64,000 nucleotides of DNA, from contig JAWUZG010000029.1 of the NCBI GenBank assembly GCA_036785705.1, positions 18,890,501 to 18,954,500 on the forward strand. Direction: 5' to 3'. A program made the position numbers and the translations under genes. This stretch comes from Acanthornis magna (Eukaryota > Chordata > Aves > Passeriformes > Acanthizidae). This document shows positions 1 to 12,700 of this stretch, in pieces; within the stretch, counting starts at the first letter, position 1, and every line of letters starts with the position of its first letter. The notes beneath the pieces are model-generated. The model did no database searches. It saw nothing but the letters and a program-made list of their open reading frames with translations, and was not told the DNA's origin.

Positions 1-3000
1 CCAAGGCATTTAGAACAGGTGGTGCCATTGAAGGTGGTGACTGATAGGCCCTTAACTTGTAGTGTAGCTTATTTTTTTTTTCTCTTAATGTAAGACAAAT
101 CACACATTTTTCTAGGAAGCAAAAATGTAGAACCTTTAGTCGGAGGGTAATATGAAGAAGAGTAGGCAGCAAAGACTTGTGGAAAAGATAAAATGTATAT
201 ATGCCTGAAGTGAAGACAAATGAGCAGGCATTTGAGGGATTTCATCACAGGTCTTCTGGTTTGTTTGGGGACTTCAGACACTTCCGTGTTTTGGAATGAA
301 ATACAACAGGATGCACTTCATCAGTTATGTAATATAATGTGTAACCATGCCTGTAGAATTAGGCATGTAATAGATGTGACTCAGGAATTTTGAACTGTAA
401 ATGTAGCAGATATTATAATGTTCTTTTCTTTTTATATTAACTTTCCTAAGCGATAAAGACAATAGTAAACTGTTCTTTTTCTGGTCATGTTTTGGTGTTC
501 TCTTTAGTTATTTTTCGTGAAAATTCTAGTGTTACAGCATGTATTAAATTCTTTATCCCCTGCAGCAAAATAATTTTTGTGTAATCAGAAAGTTACTGAA
601 GTGAAACATCTCAGAACTATTTCTGCATGCATGTGAAGTATTGGTATCTTACATTTTCCTGAGAAGTAACATCATGATATTTATAATATTAGACTAATTA
701 GCATATTAGCAGTATGTCTAGGTTTCTGTAGTACTGAACTTAATAACAAGAAATTAAATACTCTGACATACACCAGCCTAATTAAAAGTTACAGGAAATG
801 GAAGAAATTGTGACAAGACCCTTGAAGAAATACTAAAACATCTTATTAAAGAAAGCTTATATTGAGGTTTAGTTTCAAAGTTGAGAGCAGTAATAGCTAT
901 AGAATCATGTATTTTCTTTTGGAAGGATTCTTTGGAGTTGTCCTTTGTCCAAAGTATGATCAATTAGAAAAGGTTTTTCAAAGCCTTATCTTGTTAAGTT
1001 TTTACCATCTTCAGGGATGGACACTTCACAGCCACTCTAGGCTAGTGTTTAGGTGTTCTGTTCTTGGACTCCAGGGTTCCCTATTTGCACTTGATTTCTG
1101 CTGGAGTTGTGGACACTTTGGGTTTGCATGTACCTGAGCTGTTCTCTGATGTGTGCTGTGCTATGTCCTAATGCATGTGCCAGTGAGAGTGTACCTAACA
1201 AGCTCACATTCATGCATTAAGGTGTGTACTGACCCTCTCTGTACTGACCACCTGCTAGCTGGGGTGCAGGATCTTGCATCCAATAGGAGGGATTCTGTAT
1301 TGTTTGGCCTGGACAGATATTTTGATGCAGTCACTGGGGTGACTTCTGGCAGCATCTAAACAGGTTTTGACAGATGCTGTCACCTCTCCAAGGTCTCTGC
1401 TACTGGTATAGACTTTCAATTTGATTTAGTTTTGATTTCCAAGAGGACTCCTTTACTTCAAATACTTCTGTCTAATTTCCTAGTTTCTGATTAATGTAAC
1501 TGATGATCATCTTACTCTTCAACATTAACAGTTTTGGGCCCATACCCTATCAGACAATTTTACTTATTTGATTCACACACACACAAAAGATTCACATCTT
1601 CACATTTGTTGTTATCCAGACCATTCTGCCAAGGGTGGGGCTTGGCAAGCACCCACCACTGTCACCTGTGTCACTAAACAATGGCCCTACAGTTTTCTTA
1701 AGTCTTTCTTGTGTTCCCCATGTCCTTAGAATAGTCTTTGTCCTTATCAGCCTTTGTTAGTTTTGGCTTCAGCTGAGCTTTTACTTTCTTAATTCCTCCT
1801 TGAGGGCAAAGGCAACATCCCTGTATATCTTTTGGGTAATCTGTCCTGCTCCCTCTTGTGTTTAGGCTCAGTAAGGAGTTCTGAGCTCTTCCTAGGTGAG
1901 ACGCATGGGAGATGGCTGGCCCAAATGTTACTTTTGCCTTCCTCCACAATGTCCGAGATGAAGTGTGTTTTCCTCATTTAAAGCATTAGCATCTAATTTT
2001 TATGAATTTACTACTCTATAAATTAGTACTTCCTGTTAAACTGAACATAGCTGTGCTAAAATTAGCTATATAACCCATTACATTCCCCAAATCAGTCTGC
2101 CAGCTAAGAGCATTTCACTGAGTTAACAAACCAAAGCTTGTTTTCTATTAGAAATGGTATGTTTCTTAAAGGATGTCAACAAATGCAGTTCAAGTCTATG
2201 GTATGTGCAGTTATATTCTGCAGTTTTTACTTAGGTGATAAATACTAATTTAAGAAATATGGTTTTTAATGTGCCAGTTAAAATAATTTCATCTCATGCT
2301 TAGTGACTTGTAGATAGATTGGATTTCTGTTCTTACATGAACCCATCTACTGTAATAAACATTTCATGATTTTTCTTGTGGCTAATGTGTAATGTTAAAG
2401 CCTTCTGTAGTAGAGGGAATATTATTTTGTGTTCATGTAACTTCTAGTTTGGGCCATATCTGCTTTTAATATTTGAAGTCAGCCAATAAGAATTTCTGAA
2501 AAAAGTTGCAGATTTTTTGAGACATTCTGAATGTGGACAGCAACCTGTAGCTCTGAACTTAAACTTTTGCCACAGAGATCTCCAAATTGTTTCTGTACGT
2601 GCTTACCTAAATTTACCTGAGTACACAACATAAATTTACTTGCTTGTTTTTAAGACTAAAAATACAAACTCTTATCAAATGGATTAGCAGTGACAATACT
2701 GAGCACAGGTACTAAAATACCTGTAAAATTTGAAGCAGAGTAAAAATCTTCTTGCCTACAAGGAAAAGGAAGGACTAATGGTATGAAGTTATTAAGGGAA
2801 GGGGGGTGAAAAGGTGTAGAAGGTAAAATATAGGAAAAAAAGTGCTGTGATGTTACTTGGTGTCTTTGAGTGTCAGAAAATACCCCAATATATTTTGGCT
2901 GCATAGAAGTAATAGAGTAAAAACTGTGCTTGTACAAAAATACCCCTGCCACTTTGGTGGGTTTTCTACTTCTTCCTCTTTGAACAAACTATAATCAATT

Positions 3001-3651
3001 ACTGAGTCTTTGCTGGTTTGATCCAGTAAGAAAGGTAGTTCTTGTACTGATTTGTTTTCAAAAGGATAGCCAACACTAGTTACCTTTTTGATCTCTTCTT
3101 CCTGCAAATAGAAATTTTTATTCTAACTGAGGTATTTTCTCAAACCCTGTGTAGGATACTTACCTTGTCAAATAGTAGGACTATCACCAAATTCTAGTCT
3201 GACATTTGGGAGGATCTGGATATCTGGAAGTAGTATTTCTATAGGATATTTGAAAAAGACTAACATAGTTGTGTTTTTTGGGGAGGGAGTGGTTTGTGTA
3301 ACATTTTTCTGATTGTGGCTGTATGGGCTGTGTTTTGTTTTGTTGGTCATTTTTATATGCTTACAATTCGTAAGAGGTTTCTGGAGGAAAAGTAAGAGGG
3401 TATTTTATGCATTCTGGGTATATGATGGTAGTATATTTCTCCCTTCATTTCCCAAACTGCGAGTCTTGTTAGGCAAAAGAATGGGGGTTTTTGTGTAAAG
3501 ATGTCTCTATTTCTCCTATAGTAAAACTTCTACTTTAGAAGACAGCAGATTGGAAAACTTAGGACATTTTGGAGTGTAGATTGGTTGATTGTTTTTAATT
3601 CCAGATATGAATGAAAACTGACCTTTGTCCTGTCTGTATTTTCAAATATAG
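1..3651 (+). other. 5' flank or intron upstream of the first coding exon of LRRFIP2
   Basis: No LRRFIP2 coding exon is visible here. The gene's untranslated first exon and promoter should lie further upstream, because 3652 begins directly after a splice acceptor rather than at a CpG-rich promoter. The stretch is AT-rich single-copy-looking DNA with a short CA run near 1575. An exon-like segment on the opposite strand (2944-3101) is listed separately. Confidence 0.6.
2944..3101 (-). other. Unassigned exon-like open segment on the minus strand
   Basis: Read on the minus strand, a TTTGCAG acceptor precedes an open frame beginning EEEIKKVTSVGYPF and ending near EEEVENPPKWQG, followed by a possible GTATTT donor. 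The translation is acidic, has balanced composition and does not look like random AT-rich translation. I do not recognise the protein. It lies antisense to the 5' part of LRRFIP2. It could be an exon of an overlapping gene, a decayed retrocopy, or chance. The donor is weak and there is no partner exon that I can see. Confidence 0.25.
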
Positions 3652-3756
3652 ATCCAGATAATAAAAATGGGAACTCCTGGATCAGGACGGAAGAGAACTC
3701 CAGTGAAAGACAGGTTTTCTGCAGAAGATGAAGCTCTGAGCAACATCGCCAGAGAG
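3652..3756 (+). CDS. LRRFIP2: LRRFIP2 first coding exon
   Basis: The acceptor AATATAG precedes 15 bases of 5' untranslated sequence. The ATG at 3667 opens 30 codons, [17 protein letters not shown] followed by [13 protein letters not shown], and ends in phase 0 at an AGAGAG|GTTTGC donor. The start is chosen because the translation matches the conserved LRRFIP2 N-terminus from its first residue. Confidence 0.95.
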
Positions 3757-6700
3757 GTTTGCTAATTTTAAAGTGCCTTAAATTCAGAAATAGGGATGAA
3801 AGCAATCTCGTTATCCAGAAAGAGTTAATTTTTTTAAGATGTGCATTAAAAAGTGTAATTAGCCAAAAACATGACAATTATTATAAGCCAAGAGTATTAT
3901 TGATCAAAAAAATCACATTTACTGGAATGTTGACATAGTAAGATATTAATTGTATGATTAGTGTAACTTCACAAAATTACACTTAAGCCTAGCAGCTATT
4001 TCTACAGATACTTGCATGCTTAAGGATAAATGAAAAATCCAAGTACTATTTCAAGTGTAAAACTAAAAAACCCCACACATTTATCCTATTACAGTGTGTA
4101 GTATTCTTAAGATAGATGGTAAGTACAGTGTATTACTGTTGAATGTGTAGTAGTCATTATTAAAATATATTTGTAATAGATTCTATTTCCAATATGAGAA
4201 GTCACATTTCTTTCCAACTAAGCTTAGTATGTACACTATACCAGGAATGTCACCACCTTAAAAAAAAAGAGGGTGGAGATAACCAGCAAGAAGTGTGATT
4301 AACAAGAAGTTGATACAAAGGTAAATTTCGTCCCCCTGGATATAGGAAAAAGGCAGTTGGAATTTAAAGTCTTAGAGATGTCTGTTTGAGCCAGAGTTTT
4401 TTGGTAGAAATGCTGTGACTAGGGAACAAAAGCCTTAGTATTGTTTGTATACACATGGATCCAGGTCCTTTGGGCTCCATTATCTACAAAGCTTCTCACG
4501 CTAGTGTACATAAATGAGTGCAAAATGCAGATTGTAATTGGCTTTGTAATGTAAATAGTTGTCTGTATATGTGTATGTAAGACAAAATAGGTAGGTGATA
4601 GGTCTCTGAAAAGAAAGCTTCTTTAAGCATTTTCAAATGTATCCATCATAGGCTGTAGGCAGAATATATGCCTTGTCAGTAAAAAAAAAAAAAATTAGTT
4701 GGTAACTTTTCATAAAGTCATGTTCGCACCAATTCTACTGGAAGGTCTCACCCTATCTGCTAAGTTCTGTGTGGGACTCTAGGTCATGTATGATCTCACT
4801 CATCAAATTCCATCTCTCATTTTCTTGGGAAGACAGTGAATGAAAAAGAAGGAATATGGCCTTAAATTTCTTTGAGTATTTGCATGCTTCCAGTACGGAA
4901 CATCAACTTGTCATTTAACCTACAAAAAAAGGTCTCAATAGCAAGATAAAATAAATATTATCTTACTTAAAATTACTGTTGGGATTTGTTCTTTTACATC
5001 ACATCTTTTTAGAAGGCATTACTTGCTAGAATTGAATTGAGTTCTGTAATCCACGTGTCTTCAGTGGAAAAACTTCCTAAAGGTGTTCTAGGTATTAGAT
5101 GGTAAACAGAATATGCAGAAACCAAAACCTGCACTCAGGATGATCTGCATGGTGAAACTGCATGAAAGTGCTCTAGGATGCAGAACAGTCACAAAATGCC
5201 ACTAGGAATTACCAGAATTTGTAATACAAAGGACTCTAGTAAAGTGACTCTAATGTAGTGTACGACATTTCAGGGTGGTTTTTCTCCAAAAGTTCAGATT
5301 TCAGAAAGTGCTGTTCTTATTCTTTGTTACCACTTTTAATTGGACAAAATTGTGATTTCCTTGTACTATGGCATGTGTCAAAAGAAAGGTGTCTTCCTTT
5401 TAGTACCATTAATCTAGGATATTTGGTTTAAAGAATTCTTTGACACTGATCCAGTAAGTTAATTTTCATGGAATCATTTTTCTGTACAGGTTGAATCTGA
5501 TGTCATTTTATATGAAAATATTTAATGGAAGACAAGGGCACTGTTGTAGGATCTGAGGTGCTTGGTCAGACTGCTTCGTCTTTGATATTTCTTTCATTTT
5601 TTCCCATCTTTCCTGTGCATCAGAAAACATTTCTTCTGTTGGCTGTCCCCTCCCCTTTACTTCTTGTAGTTAACCCCTGTTATGTAGAGAACTCTTTCGC
5701 ATCTCTTCCTTGGTGTAGGAGTTTGCATTGAGGCAAGCTTTTTTGCAGTGTCTCTGTGTTAGACACAAGTATGCTAAAACATTAACACTGGAGTGCATTT
5801 CTCCCTTATTCCAAGAACTTTTGAGTTACTAAACTTCTTTCTTTGGGACCTACTTTTCATACTATAGTGTATCACTCTTTCCTGGCACTGAATTCCCCTG
5901 CTCACTGGAACTGAGGAAGAATAAAGGTGATGTACAGATCCAGGGACAGGGATCTATCCATCCTATCCTGGAAGAAATGCACTTTGAAATTAAAAGAAGT
6001 GCACTGTGAGATTACTCACAGTTGATCTGTTTAGGAGTCTTACCTTCGTACAACAGTTTATCATGTTTTTTTCAAAAGCTGTGGGAGCAGGTGTCGATAC
6101 ATTGTTCATTATTCTGCAAGGAAATAAAGGAACTCCGGGTGTAAACTACATTAAAAAGGAGTAGTGGCCAGTGTATTCTAATTATAGCAAGGTTAATTTG
6201 AAGTCAGCTTATCTCTTTAAAAAAAAAAAAAGCCTATCTCCTTAGAATGTAGAGAGTTCCTTTATCTGACCTTTTGGTTCTTGCTCTCGCTGTTGTAATG
6301 GATTCTGAAACTGTTAGCTTTCTCAGATTGACAAAGAATAAGTCACCTGGTGTAGAAGATAGTTTTTACATCTTGTGGAAAGTTCTGGCTTCCCAAAATA
6401 CACATAAAGATTGTCTAGTGTGACTTCAGGCTCCTGGCAAGATTATATTTTCATTTGTTAAACAAAAAGGATTCCTACGTAACTAGATAAATGAAAATTG
6501 AGGTTCATATTCTCAATGTTATGTTCACAGCCTACATCGAATACAGCTGATACAATCTCAAGATCTATTTTCCCTGTGGGTTTGTTGTGGGAATCCTGTG
6601 CTTATTAAGTTCTATTGTGGACAAAATATCTTTGGCTGAGTTGTGCATAACTACTTCACTTGTCTTTGTAATTTACAGACAAATGGCGTTCATCTTAAAT

Positions 6701-9700
6701 ATTTTGCAGTAACCTGTCATCACCAGGCATCTGTTGTGATTATGTCAGCCCTCTTTCTCCAAAACCAGTCTGATTATGCAAGAACAGAGGTTTCAGTCAC
6801 TTCTGTGTTCTTGCGTTGGCTGTGGTTCATGCTTAAATACAGTGAATATCATGGCAGAGAGTGAGAAGGGTCTGATGTGTCATCTCACCAACCTCCTCAA
6901 CCTGCTAAGCAGCAGTTTGAAGGCACAATCAGGATTTACAATTTATAGCCTTTTTTTGGGTGTTTCCATCAGCAACTTGTCCATTCTTCAGGGCTGTGTA
7001 ACTAGATGACAGAGAGCTAGAGCTTATGGACAATGCCTGCAACAGTGTTCACTGGATTTCTGCCTTGTAGAATCTTGTCTCTGTTTTGGTTTGGTGGGTT
7101 GTTTTTTTTTTTCAGGAACTGTTCTCATGACTATTTTCACTATATAGCAGTAGCATGGAAAACTCTTAAGAGGTGTTTTCTCATGGGAGAGAATAAAGAT
7201 TCATTTTTATTTAAAATTCACTCTGTAGTTGCTCAAACTGAATAGAGCTGTTCTTACTTTGGTGGATATGTAATGTTACTGACCGCCATGGTAGAAAAAG
7301 CTAAGAGTTGAATATTTTTAAATGTTTGAAGGCTATATCATGAATTTAGAGGCAGTTAACAACATAGTCTTTGTCATATGAATCTATTTAAAGTTTACTA
7401 CATGTTTTTCTCTTCATATAGGTTCAGTTTCTGTTAAGAAAACAAGCAAAGACCCAGCGGGTATTGTCTTTGTAGATGCTAGGTGATTTTTAAATTAGTT
7501 TTAGTAAGACATCCACAAATTTTTTCAATTGGCTATTTCTACTTTAGTGTTAATTTGAAGTCTTGTTTAGTTTTGTTTTTAATAATGGTTAAGGATATTT
7601 TATATAATTTTCTAATATATATATGAATCTGTACAATAAATGGAAGAAGAATGAGACATCAGAAATAAAGAATCTTAAACCTGTAAGTCATATTAAAACT
7701 TAAAATATTAAAAATTAAAAAGATTTTGTTGTTTATAATCTTTGGTTTGTAGGCAACTGGAGTAGAGACATCAGAAGTAAATGGAAAAGAGGTTTCTGAG
7801 GAGCCATAAGAAATACTCTTAGGACATAAGTGATGGTGTTGCCTTGATTTGGTGCGACAGTATGCAGATAAGGGCAGAAAGTGTGGAAATAATACAGAAG
7901 AAATGAGCAGCAAAAGGAAAATGGTTTGGAATGGAAGGGACCATCTAGTTCCACCCCCCCGCCATGAGCCCAGAGTCCTTTGTTTGCTTAATGAGAAATG
8001 ATGAAATAAACTTTAAATTGCTGTATGTAGTTATGTGTTAAGAATTACAGTGAACATTTTAAAAATGCTCACTGTGATGCTTGGCCAGAGCTGGCACGGT
8101 GTCCTAGTGCTGTGCCATGCATCTGAGCAGTGGGTCCCGCAGCAGGGGAGTCAGCGCCCTCACCTCCACCATCTGGTGGAAGAAGTAAAATGCTTCTTAA
8201 CCAGGCTTCTTGCATTGGAAACTGCAGGACTGCATATCCCTCGGCAGAGAGGGAAATGAGTTCTGTGTTACACATTTACATCAGCCCGTAATGACTAAGT
8301 AATTCTAATTTTTCAGAGGTGAATAACATCTTAGGATAGCCTATATTTTAACCTTATGAAGCTTTTATGCTGAATCCAAGCTAACTAATGAATCACCTTC
8401 CCCAGAGTATGAAAATAAAATACTGTTGCTTTCTAGTGAATTCTTTCTTGGAGGCAAGGGAAAGAAAAATATGCCTGTCTACATTATGGAGATAGATGTT
8501 ATATTTCTCCTTGCTCAACATGGAGGGAAGCTTCTACCATATCAATTCTGTGTTAATATCATGCTGCTTACCTGGGAAAGAACATGGTCGTTGCTGTGAA
8601 GAGACTAAGAAAAACACATCAGAAAGGAGAGTCTCCAGACTCAATCTTTACAAAGGCATTAAAATTAAAGTCTCATCTTCTTTCTTTTCTTCTTTCTTTC
8701 TTGCCAAAAATATCTTTGTTGTAACTGAAGAACTGCATGTTGTCCTTGAAAGTTGAGATAAAAAGTTTTCAAAAGATTGTGGTAGAATATGTATTTAAAA
8801 ACAAAAATAAAAAAAGAGAAGGGGGAGAGATGGCTTTCTAAATAACTGTAAGTAGCTTATAATATTTTTAGGTGAAAATCAGCAAATTGACTGTGTCACC
8901 TCCTGGCAGGAGAACATTGTCTTGCTACCTCTGTATTTACTAAACATGTGCAATAAAATAAACTAACTGAAGGGAATACTGCTGTAAGATACTGCTTAAC
9001 TGCTTGAAAACACCCAGGATAATCATACTCTGCTAGAATGAAATGCTTTTTATGCAGGTACAATAAACACTCCTTTTTTTGTTCTGTTTTGTTCATGTAA
9101 TAGTTTTTGGTATCTATTTTGAAATAAGGAATTCCAGAACTCAGTGGTGAACAGATTGCTCTGTTTTGTTACTTAGACCAGAGCTAATGCTCAAAGAAAT
9201 ACAGGGCTGGTTTAAAAACATATATTTGGCCATAGAGTAGAAGGTAAATAAGAGTAGTATGAGTGTGTTTGTACACAAAAGAGAATTTGCAGATTTAGTT
9301 ATAAATTAATCATTTATTAATCCTTTTTTCTTACCCAAGCAAAGTCTTGAGTGCCTCTTCCTTGTTTTGTTACCCAATTTCTTTTGTTACAAAGATCTCT
9401 TCTGTAGTTCTCTATGTCCTTTTTTGATCAATTCTCTGAATAAATTCCATGCTGAGTTATTGTATCTATACTTATGCTTATTTTCCCTCCAGACTTTATA
9501 AGGTTCTTTGCATTTTAGCAAACAGCGTAAGTGTACCTGGTTTGGATACCTCATATCTTATTTACAGTTAAAGGTGAAGGAAGCCTGAGAACTGTGCTTT
9601 CAGTTAACTCGCCAAACTTTTGGTCTTTTTTGAAATTTTGTGCTTTTTTAGAGGAATCTAGTTGCTCAGGTCAAAAATTAATGTAATATCAAACCATTTC

Positions 9701-12700
9701 TTCCTAATTTTTTTTTTCTAAAAAGATAAGATTTTCTTTTCTTCAATTTCAGGCACCTATTCTATGACAAATGTTTGTAGAATTCACTTGTGTTTTATCA
9801 AGGGTTTAATAAATTAGAATAAATTAAGTTTCCCCTCTACGGTAGGAATTTAAAGTTATATCTCTGCCTGTTGTACTACGGGAGTGGTGAAATGTGAATT
9901 GATACTTAGCATGAATCGGTAAACCAATTAACTTTGTATATTTAACAGTAAAACACTGCCAGAGCCTAATGGCCAGATGCATATATCTGCTGTTTTATAG
10001 ACAAAACTAAACCCGAACATACCAGCTCTTTGAGTCCCTTTTCTCTCTGTGCTGCATACCTGTCTTATGTTAAAGTTTATATGTGACAGAGTGATAGTGG
10101 ACTACAGATGGAAGTATTTCCATGTTGCATGGCAATTTCTTCGCTTTACTTGTGTCCCGTCATCAGGTAGAAAGACGAGTAGCTTTATGCTGCTCTGAAA
10201 AAAGGTTGCATTATGACGGTCAGGAGCCTGACATAGCCTTTTATCTGAGGATGCAAAATACGGAAGAAACAGTCTTTATGAGTGTTGGAGGTTGGGGGGG
10301 GGAAGTGGAATTTTTCCCATTCTGTTGCTAGGCAAGTAACGATCGGTACTTAGAGGCCATTTTACTCTCACAAAAGAGACAAAGACTTTTTGGCTGGGCG
10401 GGCACGGGAACAAGAGATGGCAAGACTTGATAACGGGACACTCACTCGCTCACAACTCTCAGAGGAGAGAGCAGGGGGAAAAAGGCGGCTCTGCTTTTTG
10501 GCTGCAACTGCAGAAAAGGCCCAGTTTTGCACTGGTTTTTCTCTCTACCTGTTGGGTGAGTTCTCACTTGGGACGGGGGAGGACGGGATCCCGGCCCCTT
10601 CTACCCTCCGGGAGGGTGCGTTTCCCAGCTGCGCTGCAGCAGAACGAGATCCCTCGCCTGCTGCCGCTCCTCGCCCTGCCTGCTGCTGCCCCATGCCTTG
10701 CCTGCCACAGCTGTGAAGCTTCTGCTGCCTCCTCTGCCGGCTGGCTCAGGTGAGCCCACCTGGCCGTTTCACCTCCTTGCTGCGCTTTGTCCATCTGCGC
10801 TCCACCCTGCTCCAGCCTGTCGGCTATTACATGCGTGACACAGATCCAACCTCGCGCCACAGCACCATCTGCAGCTTCCCGGGAGTCATCGCACCTGCCT
10901 TGCTGGTCTAGGAGCCCAACAGCGCCCCTGCTGGCCGTGACCGTGACTGCACCAACCGGGAAAGTGCCTGACAGCCCAGGGACATTTGCCACCGAGTTTT
11001 TTTTTTGTTTTGTTTATTGTTTTTTTACCTTGTTTACTGGTTTTTTTTGTTACTGATTGTTTACCTCATTATAGATACTAGTAAAAAACCCTCTTATTCC
11101 TTTTCCCATACCTTTGCCTGAGAGCCCTTGATTCTAAAGTTATAATAATTCGGAGGGAAGGGGATTCACATTCTCTGTTCTAAGGAAGGTTCTCACCTTC
11201 CTAAGCAGACACCTGTCTATCAAACGAAGACAATGAGTAATTTGGAGTTAAGACAAAATATTTTGAGTAATAAAGCTATAGTGAGTCTGCCTTCTGTCTT
11301 GTCATTGTTTGGCTATAGTTTAATCATTATTTGAAGTTAAACTCCCAAGTTCTATACCTGTTTCGTTTTCCTGAAGCATAGTAAAATAGGTTTTTAGGTT
11401 TCCAATGTTTTACATAGACCTTTGCTGTGGTAGTGGCAAAAGCAGGAAAACCCCTATCCTCAATCCATTGAATTTTGCATTTTTAAGAACTTCTGTAATT
11501 GTTTTGCTTGTTAGTAGTTCTGAATTTTTGGCTGCTGCTGTTTCTCATAAGTTAAGTTTTTAATTAACATTACATAGACAACTGGATTTTTTTCTGAAAA
11601 CCTGTCTTCAGTGGTTTAATATTTAAACAATTTGAAAGAATTATTGTCAACTCAATTCAAACATGAAATAACTGAGCTTGTGCTTTCCTCAAACATTAGA
11701 TTTATGGCAAAATTTATTCCCTCATGTTATTAATTGATTAAATTTGAGGGAGTATTTAGAGTCTGAAAGACACTGTTTCTCTTTTTGTTGAGGCTGGATA
11801 GAAGGTGGAGAATATTCAGCTGTATCCACCAATAATAAGGTTTCACAAGCAGTGCAGAAGTAAGCTTTTTGCCACTAAAAGGGGGAAAGTCTTGCTACTG
11901 TTTGTCCTGCTTATACCTTTTGCTTGGTCTATTCTTAAGGTCCTTGTACAAGCCAGTTCATTTCAGTGACACACAGAAAACTCAGAAAACTACTTTTTTT
12001 GCTGCTCTTAACTTTCTGCTATGGTAGTTAGTTAAATTGGCTTACAGTAGGTTCTGAGTGCTAGAGCTATGTCCAAGGAAGGTATTGGGAGTATAAGGGC
12101 TTGAATGGAAAGGTAGGGAAATTCCTTTGTGGTGATAGTCAGTGTTGAAGGTAGTTCTTGAGGAATGGTGATACTAATTATTTCCCCTGTATTTTGTTCA
12201 ATAATCAGTTTGATTTTGATTCCTATTTGAAGTATTCTCAATGAGTGATGTTTTCTGAAATAATTTGAAATTTTAGCGGATCTTTAAATATGGCATGAGC
12301 AATAGTAGTTTAGTGTCTCTGATTCTTTCTTTTTGGTTTTAATGTGTTTTTGTGGCCAAAGATTGTTCAGTTGCGTATATATCTGTTCAAATACTATGCA
12401 TAGGCAAAGTCCTTTTCAAGTCCTCAAGACATGAATTTTCAAGTTGTAGTGATAGTAATATTTCTGTACTCAGTTCAGGCATGCATCCCAGGGTACTGAG
12501 GGAGCTGGCTGATCTTGCCAAGCCAGTCTGCATTATATTTGAAAAGTCATATTGGTTGAACAAAGTCACCAGTGACAGGAAAAAGAGAAATATCACTCCT
12601 ACATTTAAAGAGGGTAGAAAAGAAGACCCAGGGACCTACAGACCCGGTGAGCCTTACCTCTTTGCCAGGGAAGATTGTGAAGCAGATCCTTATACAAATA

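Noticed and set aside
1698..1977. Lys-rich minus-strand frames near 1.7-2.0 kb
   Set aside because: No splice context and no family resemblance that I can defend. Overlapping frames suggest chance or an old repeat.
7424..7462. Possible 13-codon phase-0 exon after CATATAG
   Set aside because: The acceptor lacks a good pyrimidine tract, the translation matches nothing in LRRFIP proteins, and it would fall between the invariant IARE and AEAR blocks.
10390..11056. Overlapping frames of 89-142 codons on both strands
   Set aside because: They fall entirely inside a solo LTR with defined ends and target duplications. Multiple frames are open because of the GC content.
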